Positions 1-11,800 of a stretch of 64,000 bases of DNA are shown one piece after another. The DNA comes from Stereocaulon alpinum (Eukaryota > Ascomycota > Lecanoromycetes > Lecanorales > Stereocaulaceae). Position numbers and translations under genes: made by a program. The notes below the pieces were generated by a model, which did not search any database, was not told the DNA's origin, and worked only from the letters and a program-made list of their open reading frames with translations. The stretch is taken from contig JAEUBA010000003.1 in NCBI GenBank assembly GCA_018257865.1, positions 914,663 to 978,662 on the forward strand, given 5' to 3'. Position 1 is the stretch's first letter. Every line of letters begins with the position of its first letter.

Positions 1-1613
1 ACGCAATGTCCGATTGCGCCAAAGGATAGCTTTACTTACAAATTTAACGTCACTCAGTATGGAAGCTCCTGGTATCACAGTCACTATTCCTTACAATACC
101 CGGACGGTCTTGCAGGCCCAATGACCTTCCATGGGCCAAGCTCGGCGAACTACGAGGAAGCTCTTCCACCATTCTTGATCAGCGATTGGAGCCACAATAG
201 TGCTTTTACAGACTTTCATAAGGAGCTGACTGGAGAACGCCCAGCCATGCAGTCCATCATTCTAAACGGCGTGGGTGAGTGAACCAAAGGTTCCAGGGTG
301 CATGACTTGTTGCTTACACGAGCGCAAAGGAACTTATAATTGCAGCGACGCTGAGAAGGCGAACTGCGCTCCCGCACCGCGGACTTTCGAGCAAGTTTGG
401 GTAAAAGGTCGAAGATATCTGATGCGGCTAATTAATACGTCAACTGAATCTACCTTCATCTTCTCCATTGACAATCACATGCTACAAATTATTGGATCCG
501 ACTTTGTGCCAATCAGACCATATTTTGCAGATTCCGTGCTCGTTGGGATCGGCCAGCGATACCATATTGTCGTTGAAGCAAGGCCTTCAGACGAGCTTCT
601 ACCCATTGAAGACCAGAATTACTGGATGCGCACTGTACTGGCAACCGACTGCGGGATCGTCGAACAGATTAACGAGACTGTTGGTGTCGTTCGCTACGAC
701 CCCGATAGCACTAAGACTCCGACAACGACACGCTATCAATTCAACACCAGCTGTTCAGATGAGCCCTACCAAAGCTTGGTGCCTGTAGTCGAATGGAATG
801 TTGGAAAGTATTCAAACAACAGTAAGTCCCATAGTAGAATGTAAATGATCATATACCACACAAGTCTGACACCCGCATAGTCGAGAACGACAATTTTGCA
901 GCAGGCCTTACGAATTACACCGGAACACCATTACCACACGGCAACTTCAGCAGATGGGATCTAACCAACGACCCCCTCTGGCTCAACTTCAGCAACCCCA
1001 CAATATCCAATCTCCGCAACACAACCTGGGACCCAGAATACTGCATAATAGCCGAAGACTACACAGAAAACGACTGGGTATACCTAATCATAACCGCCAA
1101 CATCAGCGCCTCCAAGAAACTCAATTCCCGCAGATTCTTCCCAGTCTCCCACCCAGTAAGCTCAACATACTTTCTTTTCCAACTCCCCTCTACCCAGAAA
1201 AATCCGTCCCGTCCCGTCCCTTTCCTCACGCGAAATAACAGATCCACCTCCACGGCCACGACTTCGCCATCCTCTCCCAACAAACCATCCCCTTTGACTC
1301 CTCCCACCTCACAAACGGCCTCTTCAACTACAAAAACCCCCCCCGCAGAGACGTAGCTCTCCTCCCCGGAAAAGGCTACGTAGCCATCGCCTTCCGAACC
1401 GATAACCCAGGTGCCTGGCTTATGCATTGCCACATCGCCTGGCACGCTTCGTCGGGCCTGGCGCTGCAGATATTGGAGCGCCAGCCGGAGATTCTGGGGT
1501 CGATTGGGAGTTTGGAGGAGACGGAGAGGGTTTGTGGGGCGTGGGAGTCGTGGTATAATGATACGGGGAATTGGTGGAATGCGGCTGAGTTTCAGGATGA
1601 TAGTGGGATTTGA
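1..1613 (+). CDS. Laccase-like multicopper oxidase, 3' part (5' end outside the window)
   Basis: This is a copper oxidase that would take electrons from phenolic or similar substrates and reduce O2 to water; fungal members are usually secreted. Exons are <1-274, 330-821, 881-1155 and 1242-1613, joined at GT-AG introns of 55, 59 and 86 nt. They give 470 residues, open from base 1. Visible copper motifs are WYHSHYS followed by QYPDGLAGPM near the left edge, HPIHLHGHDF at the start of the last exon, and HCHIAWHASSGLALQ (the His-Cys-His type 1/type 3 motif) near the C-terminus. The first copper motif (HWHG) must lie upstream of the window. Several N-x-S/T sites agree with secretion. The family is clear; the substrate is not. 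The gene lies 440 bp from the 3' end of the triterpene cyclase, but no sequence evidence links their functions. Confidence 0.93.
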
Positions 1614-2056
1614 TCATGGGGGTGGATTTAAGGTAGGGGGATAAGTAGAAAAGTTTGAGCTGCTTTTGTCAATGGTGTAGCTAGGTCATGGGTTTTATGA
1701 GATCAATGACGTCTTCATCTCTTGGGTAAGTTCAATTTAACAGCATGATTTGCCGGCTAGCTTTTCTCATATCTCGTTTCGTACAGTCATGAAAGTCCTT
1801 TTTTTGCTCGTCTCCAGACCGCTCTCACGAATAAATATGTTGCCCTGGTAATCTTCCATGCCTCCTATCTTCCGTCACACTCCCCCGAATCTACTTCCCA
1901 CATTCGATCGAACCTTGAGCAAAGACGAAGTATTGATCAAAGAGCTGGGCAGAGATCCGAACACAAGTCACAATATGTTTTACGCCGACAAATTGCGCAC
2001 GAATCCTCTTGTCATACGGCTCCCTACAATCCTCATAACTGCCCATCAGAGCTTCC
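1614..2056. other. Intergenic region between laccase-like gene and cyclase 3' end
   Basis: Convergent intergenic space of 443 bp between two stop codons. I see only short open frames without recognisable motifs, and nothing else I can support. Confidence 0.6.
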
Positions 2057-4045
2057 TTACTCCAAACACCGCACAGCCCGTACATATCTGCCCAAAGCCA
2101 TCATAGGGAAATAATGCGGGTAATATTCATACTGCAAATACACGCAGCGTGGGAACCCCGTCGCAGTGTATATTCGATCTGTCCAAGTCCCGCGTTTCTC
2201 CCCGTGCTGAGACTGTGATGAAACAAGGTAAGCGATTCCGTTCCTGATGGCCTCGTCTGTGGGAGGCAGGTAAGCCAGCAAAGCCATGAGCGCCCATGCC
2301 GTTTGAGTAGGTGTAGAGGCGCCAGTACCAGCTCGTTTGGGGTCATGGTATGTGTCTACTCCTTCTCCCCAGCCTCCGTCGGTGTTCTGGATAGATTCCA
2401 GCCACTGCGTTGCTCGACGGGTTGATATCCGTACACGGTCGTCATCCTTGGAGAAATGGAAAAGGCCGCACAGTACGTGACTTGTCCCGTAGATGTAGTT
2501 GACGCCCCATCTCCCGTACCAAGCGCCAGGGTCTTCTTGCTGGGCCAGGACAAACGCAAGAGCACGCTCCGAGGATGTTCTCATTCGCCTTGGGAGTTCT
2601 GCGCCAAGGAGCTTCCTGTGTTGGCTGGTTAGAAGCTTCCCGAAACATTCCAGTATACGACCGGTAACGTCCGCAGTGCTGGGGTCGCAGATCGTGCCCA
2701 TGTCGCGGAAGGGGAGCTTTTCGAGGTAGGTCTGATCGTTATTGTGGTCGAATGCTCCCCAGCCTCCGTCTCGATTTTGCATGCCCAGTATCCAATTCAC
2801 AGCTCGTGCCATGCAAGGCGCATCAATGGAGTCGGGGTCCTCTTTGAGTAGAGCGAGGATGACAGCAGCCGTGTCATCTACGTCAGGATATAAGGCGACG
2901 AAACCCTGGAAACTCCAACCTCCTGCAGCTACAGTGGGTTGGTATATGCGCCAATCGCCCTTTGCTTCAGTATGCTGGAGAGCTTTCATCCACTGTACCA
3001 CTCGCTGTAGACGTTCGTCACCCAAGAACAGTCCAGAATCACATAGAGCGATAGTCATAAGCGCAGTGTCCCAGAGGTGAGAGACGCAGGATTGGCACCG
3101 TTTGCCGTGCTCGTCCTTGATTGTATAACGTTCCATGGCCTCAACGGCTCGGTTGATGGCAGGATCATCCATACTGAAACCTTCGAGTTGTAAGGCCATT
3201 ACACTGTAATGCATCGGAGGCCAATATCCAGCCCAGTCTCCTGAGGTTTCCTGGTGATCTAGAATCCATTGGACGATTTTTTGCCGGACATACCCACGAA
3301 AGGGCAGTCGGCGTAAACCTCCAATGTAGTAGAGCACTTTATCAAGCATTGTGAAACCTAAAGTCGTCATCTCCTTCTTCCTTAGTATATCCAAAAGGGG
3401 CGGTGCATATATGCTTTTGTCCGCCGGTCTGCACCATAGCTCGTCGAGGAAATCGTTTTGCGTAGAGGTACCATTTGGCAGGGGATACGTAGGTTGGTGG
3501 TATCTCACCAACAGCAAAGGTATGAGTGAGAGGCGTGCCCACGATGACAAGGTGTAGATATTGATGGGTGACCAGCTCGGTAGGAGCATGAGCTCCATCG
3601 GGAGTTGAGGCACTTCGTCCCAGGTCAAGAGCCCGAATGACGCCAACCAAATCCCAGTAAATGAGCGTACCTTGGTTGCTCCACCGCTTCTGATTACGAA
3701 TGCTCGGGCCTTGCACATCGAAGGGTTGACTTGGGGCAGCTTTAGTATCTTCAACGCCAGATAGACCTCTGTCGTAGTGGACACATCTCCGGGACATTCA
3801 GGGGCTATGCCCCAGGATCCATCAATGTTCTGGTCGGCAAGCAAATAGCGCCGCAGTGCCTCTTCATCTTTGCTTAAACCAAGGCCCAATGCCTGACGCA
3901 CAAAGACATACTCGGCAGTGAAAGTAGCATTCGAGAGGACTTCTCCACTCCAGTGATTACCTTCTTTGATGTTATCGAAGGCGTAAACTGCGGCGAGGCG
4001 TAGCGATTCCAGTGATTTGGCTGGAATTGGGTCAGGAGAATCCAT
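2057..4045 (-). CDS. Squalene-hopene cyclase-like class II terpene cyclase
   Basis: A single uninterrupted frame encodes 662 residues, the normal length for squalene-hopene cyclases (about 630-720). Enzymes of this family protonate squalene and fold it into pentacyclic hopene/hopanol-type triterpenes at a membrane surface. The class II acid motif DVDDTA is at residues 388-393. QW-type repeats are visible as QNIDGSWG (about 72-79), QNRDGGWGAF (about 423-432) and QNTDGGWGEG (about 553-562), and the C-terminal FPMMALGRY resembles the family's end. There is no intron, unlike almost every other long gene here, which fits the known bacterial ancestry of fungal SHC genes; that origin is inference for this copy. 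A P450 gene starts 1.8 kb upstream on the opposite strand. The ATG chosen is the first in frame and gives the expected N-terminus. The exact substrate and product cannot be read from sequence. Confidence 0.93.
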   Translation of the reverse strand: MDSPDPIPAKSLESLRLAAVYAFDNIKEGNHWSGEVLSNATFTAEYVFVRQALGLGLSKDEEALRRYLLADQNIDGSWGIAPECPGDVSTTTEVYLALKILKLPQVNPSMCKARAFVIRSGGATKVRSFTGIWLASFGLLTWDEVPQLPMELMLLPSWSPINIYTLSSWARLSLIPLLLVRYHQPTYPLPNGTSTQNDFLDELWCRPADKSIYAPPLLDILRKKEMTTLGFTMLDKVLYYIGGLRRLPFRGYVRQKIVQWILDHQETSGDWAGYWPPMHYSVMALQLEGFSMDDPAINRAVEAMERYTIKDEHGKRCQSCVSHLWDTALMTIALCDSGLFLGDERLQRVVQWMKALQHTEAKGDWRIYQPTVAAGGWSFQGFVALYPDVDDTAAVILALLKEDPDSIDAPCMARAVNWILGMQNRDGGWGAFDHNNDQTYLEKLPFRDMGTICDPSTADVTGRILECFGKLLTSQHRKLLGAELPRRMRTSSERALAFVLAQQEDPGAWYGRWGVNYIYGTSHVLCGLFHFSKDDDRVRISTRRATQWLESIQNTDGGWGEGVDTYHDPKRAGTGASTPTQTAWALMALLAYLPPTDEAIRNGIAYLVSSQSQHGEKRGTWTDRIYTATGFPRCVYLQYEYYPHYFPMMALGRYVRAVRCLE

Positions 4046-5870
4046 GGACTAGCCTATTGTCCGCTGCATGCTGCGTCAACGTGAAAACATATACAAAGTA
4101 TTTCGAAGGATACGTTGTACTATACGACACTGCTCTGGGCTTGCTAGGACTTTCCAACGCCTCATATACTCGAATGGTGAACGAGCTGCTTGTCACTGTT
4201 GCTAACGCCTGACACATCTTCTCTCCCAATCGGATTCCTGCGCTCATCGTGAAGCAAGCATGCGGACAGCAATGACATAGCAGAAAGGAACATTCATCCT
4301 ACCTCGACCCTACGAACAGGCCTTTCGACGTAAATGGCGCAATCGGAGCTACACTCTTCCTTGCATGCAATTTGGAATTCAAAAGGTGTGCGATTGTCTC
4401 TGGAGTGGGCTGATGGGCCGTTTTAGGCCGTGCTCTAGTCGACTTGCTGATGGTGAATAAATGGATTACCGATGAACCTTAGGAACGAATCTCTCGATCA
4501 AGTCGAGACGCCCCTAGCCAAAAGAATCTAGGTAAGGCGTCTGTGATGGGGACATGGCATGGGCAGGAATCAGGATTGCGATCCTGGTCCGGCGTCCTTC
4601 CCTATCATGCCCTCCTTCCGAGAGCGCCTAGGTCGTGAATTTACTGGCCTTTCTATGAACATGGCTCGCCACAGTGAGCAGGACGTGCATGAAGCAGGGT
4701 CATCGAGCGCTCAGATAGCTCCATAGATGGCGATGATTCTCATCGTCCACTGTATTCGGAATTTGCCTGTACAATGCGGCTTTGACTGCGCACTATACAT
4801 GTATCCCATCCGAAGGTGGTCTGCTGGATGCATGAGAACGAGAAAAGTGGTGTATGATCCTGCAAAGACGAGCACTGACTGTTGCCTAAATGCGAGGATG
4901 CCTAGGTGAAACTCCATCGCTTGACGACCAGTTGTAGTTTCGGAAGGCGCTAGGCGCTACCGAGAATACGACTAGTGCCGCCACTGTTGATCAGCAACGC
5001 CACGATGATTGAACCACAATTTCTTTTGGCTAGTGCTTCGTCCCACGCCAAATCAGAGCGATGGCTACCATTAATCACTTGAACCATTGGCTGACCCAGG
5101 AGAAACATAGAGCGCACCTGTCTTTAGCTGCTGAGAAGATGCTGGCCTCAGGTCAGCCAACGACCAATTGTAGGGGTGGTTCTAGAATGGCCTTCCAACC
5201 ATATCTAGACAAAGATTATGATGGAATTTGTCTGTCAAATCATGTTCCAGTACTGTCATTTTTGATCCCCGCCCAACTCGAGGATTTTGGGAGGCTTACT
5301 TTGGCGCTTCTGTTGCCTTTTTCTGCGGATCGCCCATAGATTGACTACGCTCAGAGGCGTCCCAGTTATTCTAGTTGTGGTTCAGTATGAACGCTGCCTT
5401 CAACACTCGCAATCCGGACACGGAGGACTGGTACCGGGTACGGCCATGTTACTGTGTCCTGGATGTCGTTCCCCACTCGTACACGGAAGTGACAGAGAAT
5501 CCGTATGGCTTGGACTCCTGCGGGGAACACGAAGCACCTTTCCGGCTCCTACGTGATGTGTTGTCAGCTCCGCACGAATATCCAGAAAACGTTTGCCCGA
5601 TCCTGGATCCTTATTGGCATTTGCGATCTTCTGATCTGCTACGCAATAGTGCCTGGGACACAATCCTTGACGTCGCGAGCATCATAAGGATCGGATACTT
5701 ACCGCCTGCAGCCGCGAGAATGCCCAACAATCCCGAGCTGTCCTCTCTAGCGTCCATGATGCGAAAATCGCCCAGGAATCGACACACTTTCTATCCTGTT
5801 CCTCCTTTGGCCAGTGCTTTGTTCCAGGCAGGTCTCACGGATCAGGTCTCACGACAAGATCGGTCACGAT
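4046..5870. promoter_or_regulatory. Divergent intergenic region between cyclase and P450
   Basis: These 1,825 bp separate the start codons of two divergently transcribed genes and must hold both promoters. Open frames of 60-170 codons occur, the longest at 5375-5893, which runs past the P450 start in another frame. None shows a recognisable domain or plausible splice partners. A short direct repeat lies just before the P450 start (separate entry). Confidence 0.55.
5829..5853 (+). repeat. Direct repeat of an 11-mer upstream of the P450 start
   Basis: The word CAGGTCTCACG occurs at 5829-5839 and again at 5843-5853, 14 bp apart. The second copy ends 17 bp before the P450 ATG at 5871, so the repeat probably lies in the 5' untranslated region or core promoter. 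It may be a chance local duplication or a paired binding site; its function is unknown. Confidence 0.5.
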
Positions 5871-7632
5871 ATGGACTCGCTCTTAGGAGTTGAATTGCTC
5901 GGGGTCATCTTCCTGGCCTATCTCTCGTCCATATGGTATTGCTGGATGACCTCCAGCACACCACCAATTGCAACACCATTGGTTGGCCTTCGGACAGAAA
6001 TTTTCAAGACAACTCGAGCGTCTTTTCGTCAAGTGACAGACAGCTTACAAACACTAGCAGAAGGCTATGCTAAGGTCAGCCAAGTGGAACGATTCCCTGG
6101 TGTTGCAGTTTGACAGGCTTTTCATAGTATAGTAAAAGTGGCCAGATCTACGCTGCGCCAGATCCAAGCTTTCAGCCTCAAATTATTCTACCTCAGGAGC
6201 ACATAGCCTGGCTTATAAGACAGCCTGACAGCAGATTATCACAATGGGCAGCACGAAAGGAGAGAAACGGCATGAGATACTTGAGCTTAGGTGCTGACCA
6301 TATGGAGACAATGGCCTTGATTGGTAAGGTCATCAATCCCTGTCTCCAGCGAAAGACCAATCGCATCCAAATCAACACCTACGACGAAATTCGCGCAAGT
6401 GTCGACGATACGATGGGATTGGACGAGGACTCGTGGTACGAGATCAACCTTCATGAGGCCTTACAGACCATCATTGATAGGACTCAATGCCGAGCTTTCT
6501 TCGGCTTGCCTCTGTGTCGTAATAAAGAATACTTGTTCAATGTCAGACGCTTTGTCAATTGCATGGGCACCGGCACCCTAGTTGTTGGACAGATTCCAAT
6601 ATGGCTCAACAGACAGTTCTGGGCATCTTTGATCAACGTGCCTCTTCGATATTACAGAGCCAAAGTCATCAAAGCTCTTGTGCCACTTGTCATCGAACGC
6701 GTACAAAAGTATGAGAATGAAGGCGTTGAGCTGGTGACGGAGCACGAGGCCGATGACTTTGTCACTGAAATCGTCAGGGTAGTTGAGGACAGCGGAGATG
6801 GTACTTACAACAAGGCTCCGGAATATCTCGCCGAAGAATTACTGCTTCTTGTAAGCCCCTCAATTTGCTCTGACTAAAGCTATACTGACAACACTCTGAT
6901 AGTCGTTTGCCGCACTTTCCTCTACTGCTGCCGCCGGAACTCATCTCATCCTTGACATACTGTCTTCGCCAGCGGAAATGAAAGCGTACGAGACATTGCG
7001 GAAAGAAGCCGCCATGGCGTTCAGAATAGAAGCCGATTGGGGAGACCAAGCCACGTTACAAGGGTTAGTCTTAACAGACAGCGCCGTACGAGAAGGCCTG
7101 CGGCGAAATCCCTTGCAAATCCGTGGCTTGTTGCGAGAGGTCATGCCTGCTAGTGGGATTATCCTACCAGATGGCAACCGCATCCCACAAGGCACATGGA
7201 TAGCCGTACCTTTCCAGCCTATTCACATGGATGAGAGATTTTACCCCAACGCAGATGAGTTCGACCCTTTCCGATTCGCCAGGATAAGAGCCGAAGGAGA
7301 CAGGTTGGACTCAACACAGACCAGTGAGACGTACTTAGCTTTCAGCTATGGTCGCCATTCATGGTCAGTCATCTCCCGGCTTGCGATCCTCGTACTAAAG
7401 CCCCTGTGCCTCCGGTAAAATATCACTTAGGCTCCTGTTAATACTGCCTAGTCCTGGTCGCTGGCTTGTCTCTCAGACGTTGAAGCTGCTGATCGCGTAC
7501 ATCACCCTGAATTACGATATCCAACCGCTTGACAAGCGTCCCCTGAACACCGTCTTTGCAGACACGAACATCCCTTCCCGGTCTGCCCGGATAAGCGTAC
7601 GTCGAAGGAAGCGCGCTTGGGACGATTGCTAG
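5871..7632 (+). CDS. Cytochrome P450 monooxygenase (four exons)
   Basis: Exons 5871-6074, 6128-6850, 6903-7363 and 7452-7632 join in frame to give 522 residues. An N-terminal hydrophobic anchor (LLGVELLGVIFLAYL) implies ER attachment. The I-helix region is around residues 310-330, the K-helix ExxR is EGLR at 373-376, a PERF-like FDPFRF follows, and the heme loop is FSYGRHSCPGR with the ligand Cys at 463. The Cys codon is split by the last intron (TG|T), so the unspliced frame looks as if the heme ligand were missing. The layout resembles fungal terpenoid-type P450s. The gene is head-to-head with the triterpene cyclase, so oxidation of its product is the natural hypothesis. Donors of introns 1 and 3 are GTCAGC and GTCAGT. 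The family is certain; the substrate is inferred. Confidence 0.93.
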
Positions 7633-8665
7633 AGCTACAGACACTAAGGGTAGTAGCTCCGTCGATGGTATGCAACAATCGTAAGACTCATGACACGGAC
7701 TTCTTGCTTCTCTCCCCATAGTGCTTACTGTACGAACACTTGTGGGGCAAATATTGCGTGTGCCGCACGCCTAACCTGTGCACCGGGCAGGATGACACTC
7801 TCGAATTCCAATCCTACCTTACATTGTTGTCTCGGTCCTTCGTTGGCCAGACGGGCAGAGATCCGCTAGCACGTTGCAGACAGTTGAAGAGATGACAGCT
7901 AACATATGACTCTTTTTACTTACCCGATCAAGACCTAGTTGAGTAGCGGAAATAGAAGATCCGACAATTCTAATTTTGACCATTCGGACACCAAACAGTA
8001 AGGTAGCATGACGTTAGAACTGGGATATTTGCCGCCGTCATGCAGATCACCCCCATCCCAAGCACGCTACAGTGGGTGGCTTGCGCCTTGGGACGAAACC
8101 CGGGCTTCTGGTACCAGTCCCGAGCACGTTGGTACAACGTGGAGCGGCAGGCAGGAAGGAAGCCGAGACGACATCTCCAATGGTGCCGTGTGTCTAGACG
8201 TTGTCAACGCCCGCATAAGCATACCGCTCATGTAACATGGAGAGACTCGTAGAGAACGGCATACCATCTGTCCATCTGACTCCCAATCAGCGACTAGCAC
8301 CTATGTTTCAAGAAAGACCAACAGACCGACCATACCATGACTCAGCACAGATCTCGATCCCCCTCCTATCTCCCTTCAGACCGCTCCTCTCCCTACTCCA
8401 CCCAATATCCCCGTCCCCTGACGATCCTCCCCCCCCCCCTAATTCCCCAATCCAGCACCCCCAACCCCCCCACCACCTCCTTCAGTAAAGCCAAGCTCAA
8501 CAAATTCTCCAATCCACTCTAGCCCCGTCCCCCAATTCATAACCAGCACACCCCATCCGTCTCCTGAAACAAACCCTATCCCCCTTCAAGCCCCGCCTAG
8601 CATCGTCGATCACTATTTCATCTCATTTCAGCAACTGCTCAAAACGGGTCTTGTCTCAAACGTGT

Positions 8666-8712
8666 GCTAAGCTAGGCTACCCTAGGCTAAGCTAAGCTAA
8701 GCTAGCCCTAGG
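8666..8712 (+). repeat. GCTAA-type short tandem repeat
   Basis: The words GCTAA and GCTAG are repeated almost back to back over about 47 bp, ending in a palindromic CTAGCCCTAGGG. It is a microsatellite-like tract in gene-free DNA. Only one CCCTA word stands alone, so it is not telomeric repeat. Confidence 0.6.
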
Positions 8713-8835
8713 GCTGCAGATCACGAATGGAGCCGCGGAACGTGGCTCGCAGGCATGCCGTACGTATTTGGGGAATTGGCGGACGGGCTTGAGTGGCACA
8801 GCTGGGCTGGGCTTGTGGTATGTGCCGGTTTTTGA

Positions 8836-8862
8836 GGGGGGGGGGGTATGTGTGTGTGTGTG
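8836..8862 (+). repeat. Homopolymer G run followed by TG repeat
   Basis: Eleven consecutive G bases (8836-8846) are followed by TA and seven TG dinucleotides to 8862. More G blocks follow to about 8895, so the G-rich strand could form a quadruplex, which is inference only. Confidence 0.7.
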
Positions 8863-11800
8863 ACACCCGGGGGCCGGGGTGTTGGGGGATGGCGCTGTTA
8901 TTGCGGGGAAGGGGTTCCTATAGCTTACCTAGCTTAGTCACTTCGGTTTCGGACCCCGTATCGTGGGGTGGAGGGGAGTGAGATTGTGAGGTGGTAGTTT
9001 GTATAATTATTGTGGGAGGGAGGCTCTGGTGGTTTGGTAGCGGATCTACGGGGGTTTTGGGGGCTAGTTTTGCGAAGGAATAGAACGATGGATTGGGCGG
9101 GGGATGAGTTTGTTGTTGGTGAGGGGCTGTGAGTCAGAGCAGCTGGCTGGTGAGGCGCGCTATTTGATGAGGATTCAAGGGAGAGCGATGTTGGTTTTTG
9201 GAGTAAGCTTGAATGTGGGATTGGGCTTGGATGATGGTACACTAGTCTATATTGTGAAGCCATGATACTCCTCTACCAATTAACTCTAGTAAAACACAGT
9301 GACTGAATGGGCCTAATCCTGCAATTCACACAAGTGTAGATTGTACATGGGTATATCATAACCAACACGAGAAAAGAAAGGCCGATTGGTGAGACCAAAA
9401 TGCAAGGCTCACACGGACGAGTAGAAGGTTGGTTGCATAAATTCGTATAGAGTGTCCGCAGTCGTTATCGTCGTTGCGACCCAAATCGAGAACGTGAACC
9501 TTGTCTCGGCGACCGAGAATGTAACCTGACCACGTGTGTTGGAGGCTGATGAGAGATATAGTGGCGCGTGCTGGTTACTGATTGGTAGTCCATCTCGGGT
9601 CCCTTATTCCTGCCGTGCTTATGGTATGCAATTGGCGTCTGACATCAGGATTTGTTGGCCCGTGTAAGCATTGGTACCCAGTGTGTGAAACCTAAAGCAA
9701 TTCGCCTGGGATGAATGCGGGTCTGGGGCTTGGTGGCCAGTGTCCTGCAGCTAGCCGTGTTGAGATATTCCAACCGAGTGCTCCGCAACAGCGTACCGAT
9801 GTAGTTTGGGAAGTGCTCGCTTGCGAGCTGATAACAGTGATGGCAGATCATCCAAAGATGTTGGATGTCAGTGCGCAGTAAAGCACATTGAAGACCGAGA
9901 TTGTGTTGTGGTATAGGTGAGACTGGTGATGTGGGAGTTGCGGTGGAGGAGGCCCTATTTGGGTATCTTGGGAAGAGGGCGGTTCGGTGGTGGACCTGGG
10001 CAGGGTGGGTATTGAGCTGGACCGTTGTAGTAGGCAGGCATCATGTCTATTGGAGGAAATTGCTGGGAGGAAGAGTGACTTTGAAGTGAAGGATTTGGGC
10101 GAGGGAGTCGTTGGCGTCGGCTGGGTAGATGTAGTGCGTTGGATGTTTGTGAAAGAACAGGGCAACTGTCTTTGTTCTTTGAGTGATGGATGTGTAGAGT
10201 GCTGGTTACTAGCAGAGATCAAGGGGGACGATCAGGGTATTTATGAATTTTGCAGTTGCCTCTGGTAGCTGTCATCATCAACGGCCCCCGAGCCATCTTT
10301 CCGTTTAGAGCCGTGGGCCTCGTAATTTGGCTTGAAACTAGACTATCAATAAATTTGTGATGGTGTGAAGATATTCAGGGCGCAAAACAAGCGTGCGGTG
10401 TGACAGGGGTCAGGGTTTGCGGAGTGGCAGGGATGGTGAGTTGTTGAGTGGTCAATCCAAGTACCGGTGGAAGGGAAGAAAAGTGACGCGTGAGCACTGG
10501 GAATTAGATGCAATTTCCAGGGCTGATATTTCGGAACCGGTGTGCAACAGTGCAACTGCCCAATATGTGGGAGGATCAACCGAGGACAGTAAGGTAAGGT
10601 ACGCACTAAGTAACGCCTGCCAGATTATTATTATTGTGGTCACGGGCCCTCAAGGCCTTTTCAGCCCCCCCTGAAACAAATCGTCACTACTGACTACTTG
10701 CAAGCTTCATGCAATCTCTCAAAGCAGTTAATGCTCGGCATGTGCTCATTGTTCCTGGGGAGTGACGAATTACATCTACGTACGTACCAGTAAGTCACAC
10801 AGATCTTTTCACAAGCCGGAAACTACGGCATGCTCTCACTTTGATCTTGGGGCGTGTGACTGCCCATAGTGACTTAGTGGCTGCCATAGCCAGTCAATGG
10901 ATGAAACGGATGCCTGCTTTTACGTATATACTTTACATCATTATCTTGGTAGCGTCTACCACAACGCTGGAGCAACGTTCCTGACACCTCCTTAGCGGTG
11001 ATCGCCCGTCGGCTTCTGCGGGCTGCTGACGCACCCGCACAATAATAATAATGAACACCCTCGACGTCAACATGGCAAATGGCAAATGGCAAATGTGCCA
11101 AGATTAGAATTGGAAGTCGGACGCAACCGATCGCTTGGCCCCTCATACGCCAAGTGGAACACGAAGCACGCATCCATCTTGGCGTCATGATAGATTCGCC
11201 CCCGTCTTTCATGCAAGTCATGCTTGTCAATCCCACAAATTTGCCACGAACAGCTCACCTTGCTACCCTGAAGTGCCACGGAAATTGCATGTCAAAGCAC
11301 GATGAAACCGGGCCCCTATCCTCGCCACGAGGTTGCAAGTTCCATTCGAGGAGTGATAGGATCAGTAGTGCATGGAGGTGCAACATGTATGGGATGATGC
11401 TATTACTGTCAAGCCTTGGGGGGAGTTCTGCGTCGAAAAGCAGGTTTGATATCTGCTCGGGGCGCAGCACACCCGGCACTTTCGGTACGTCCCTTCATTG
11501 GATACGAGCTTATAACAGCGCTATCGAACCATTCACTCCAATCGGCAATGCCATCCTTTCACTTTCAGCTTCAGTGTGCATGTCGAGAAAAAGTGATTAC
11601 TCCGAACGAAGCAAGGAGATGCCAACAGGAATATTTGAAGCTGGAGCAGCAAGAGTTTGCAAAGTCGGACCCCAGACCAATTGCTCTAATGCGAAATTAG
11701 GACTTTCAACTGATCTAAGGCACAGTACAGGGATCGCATGCACACTAGGCCACGTGGCGACCCTGCAGCTAGGAAACTTAGTTGTCACACACCTAAATGC

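Noticed and set aside
5375..5893. Open frame of 172 codons overlapping the P450 start
   Set aside because: It is in a different frame from the P450, has no motif and lies in the promoter/leader region.
5871..7632. P450 as a pseudogene because the heme-binding frame breaks after GRHS
   Set aside because: An intron with donor GTCAGT splits the Cys codon; joining the exons restores FSYGRHSCPGR and a full C-terminus.
8666..8712. Telomere-like repeat
   Set aside because: The unit is GCTAA/GCTAG, not TTAGGG; only a single CCCTA word occurs.
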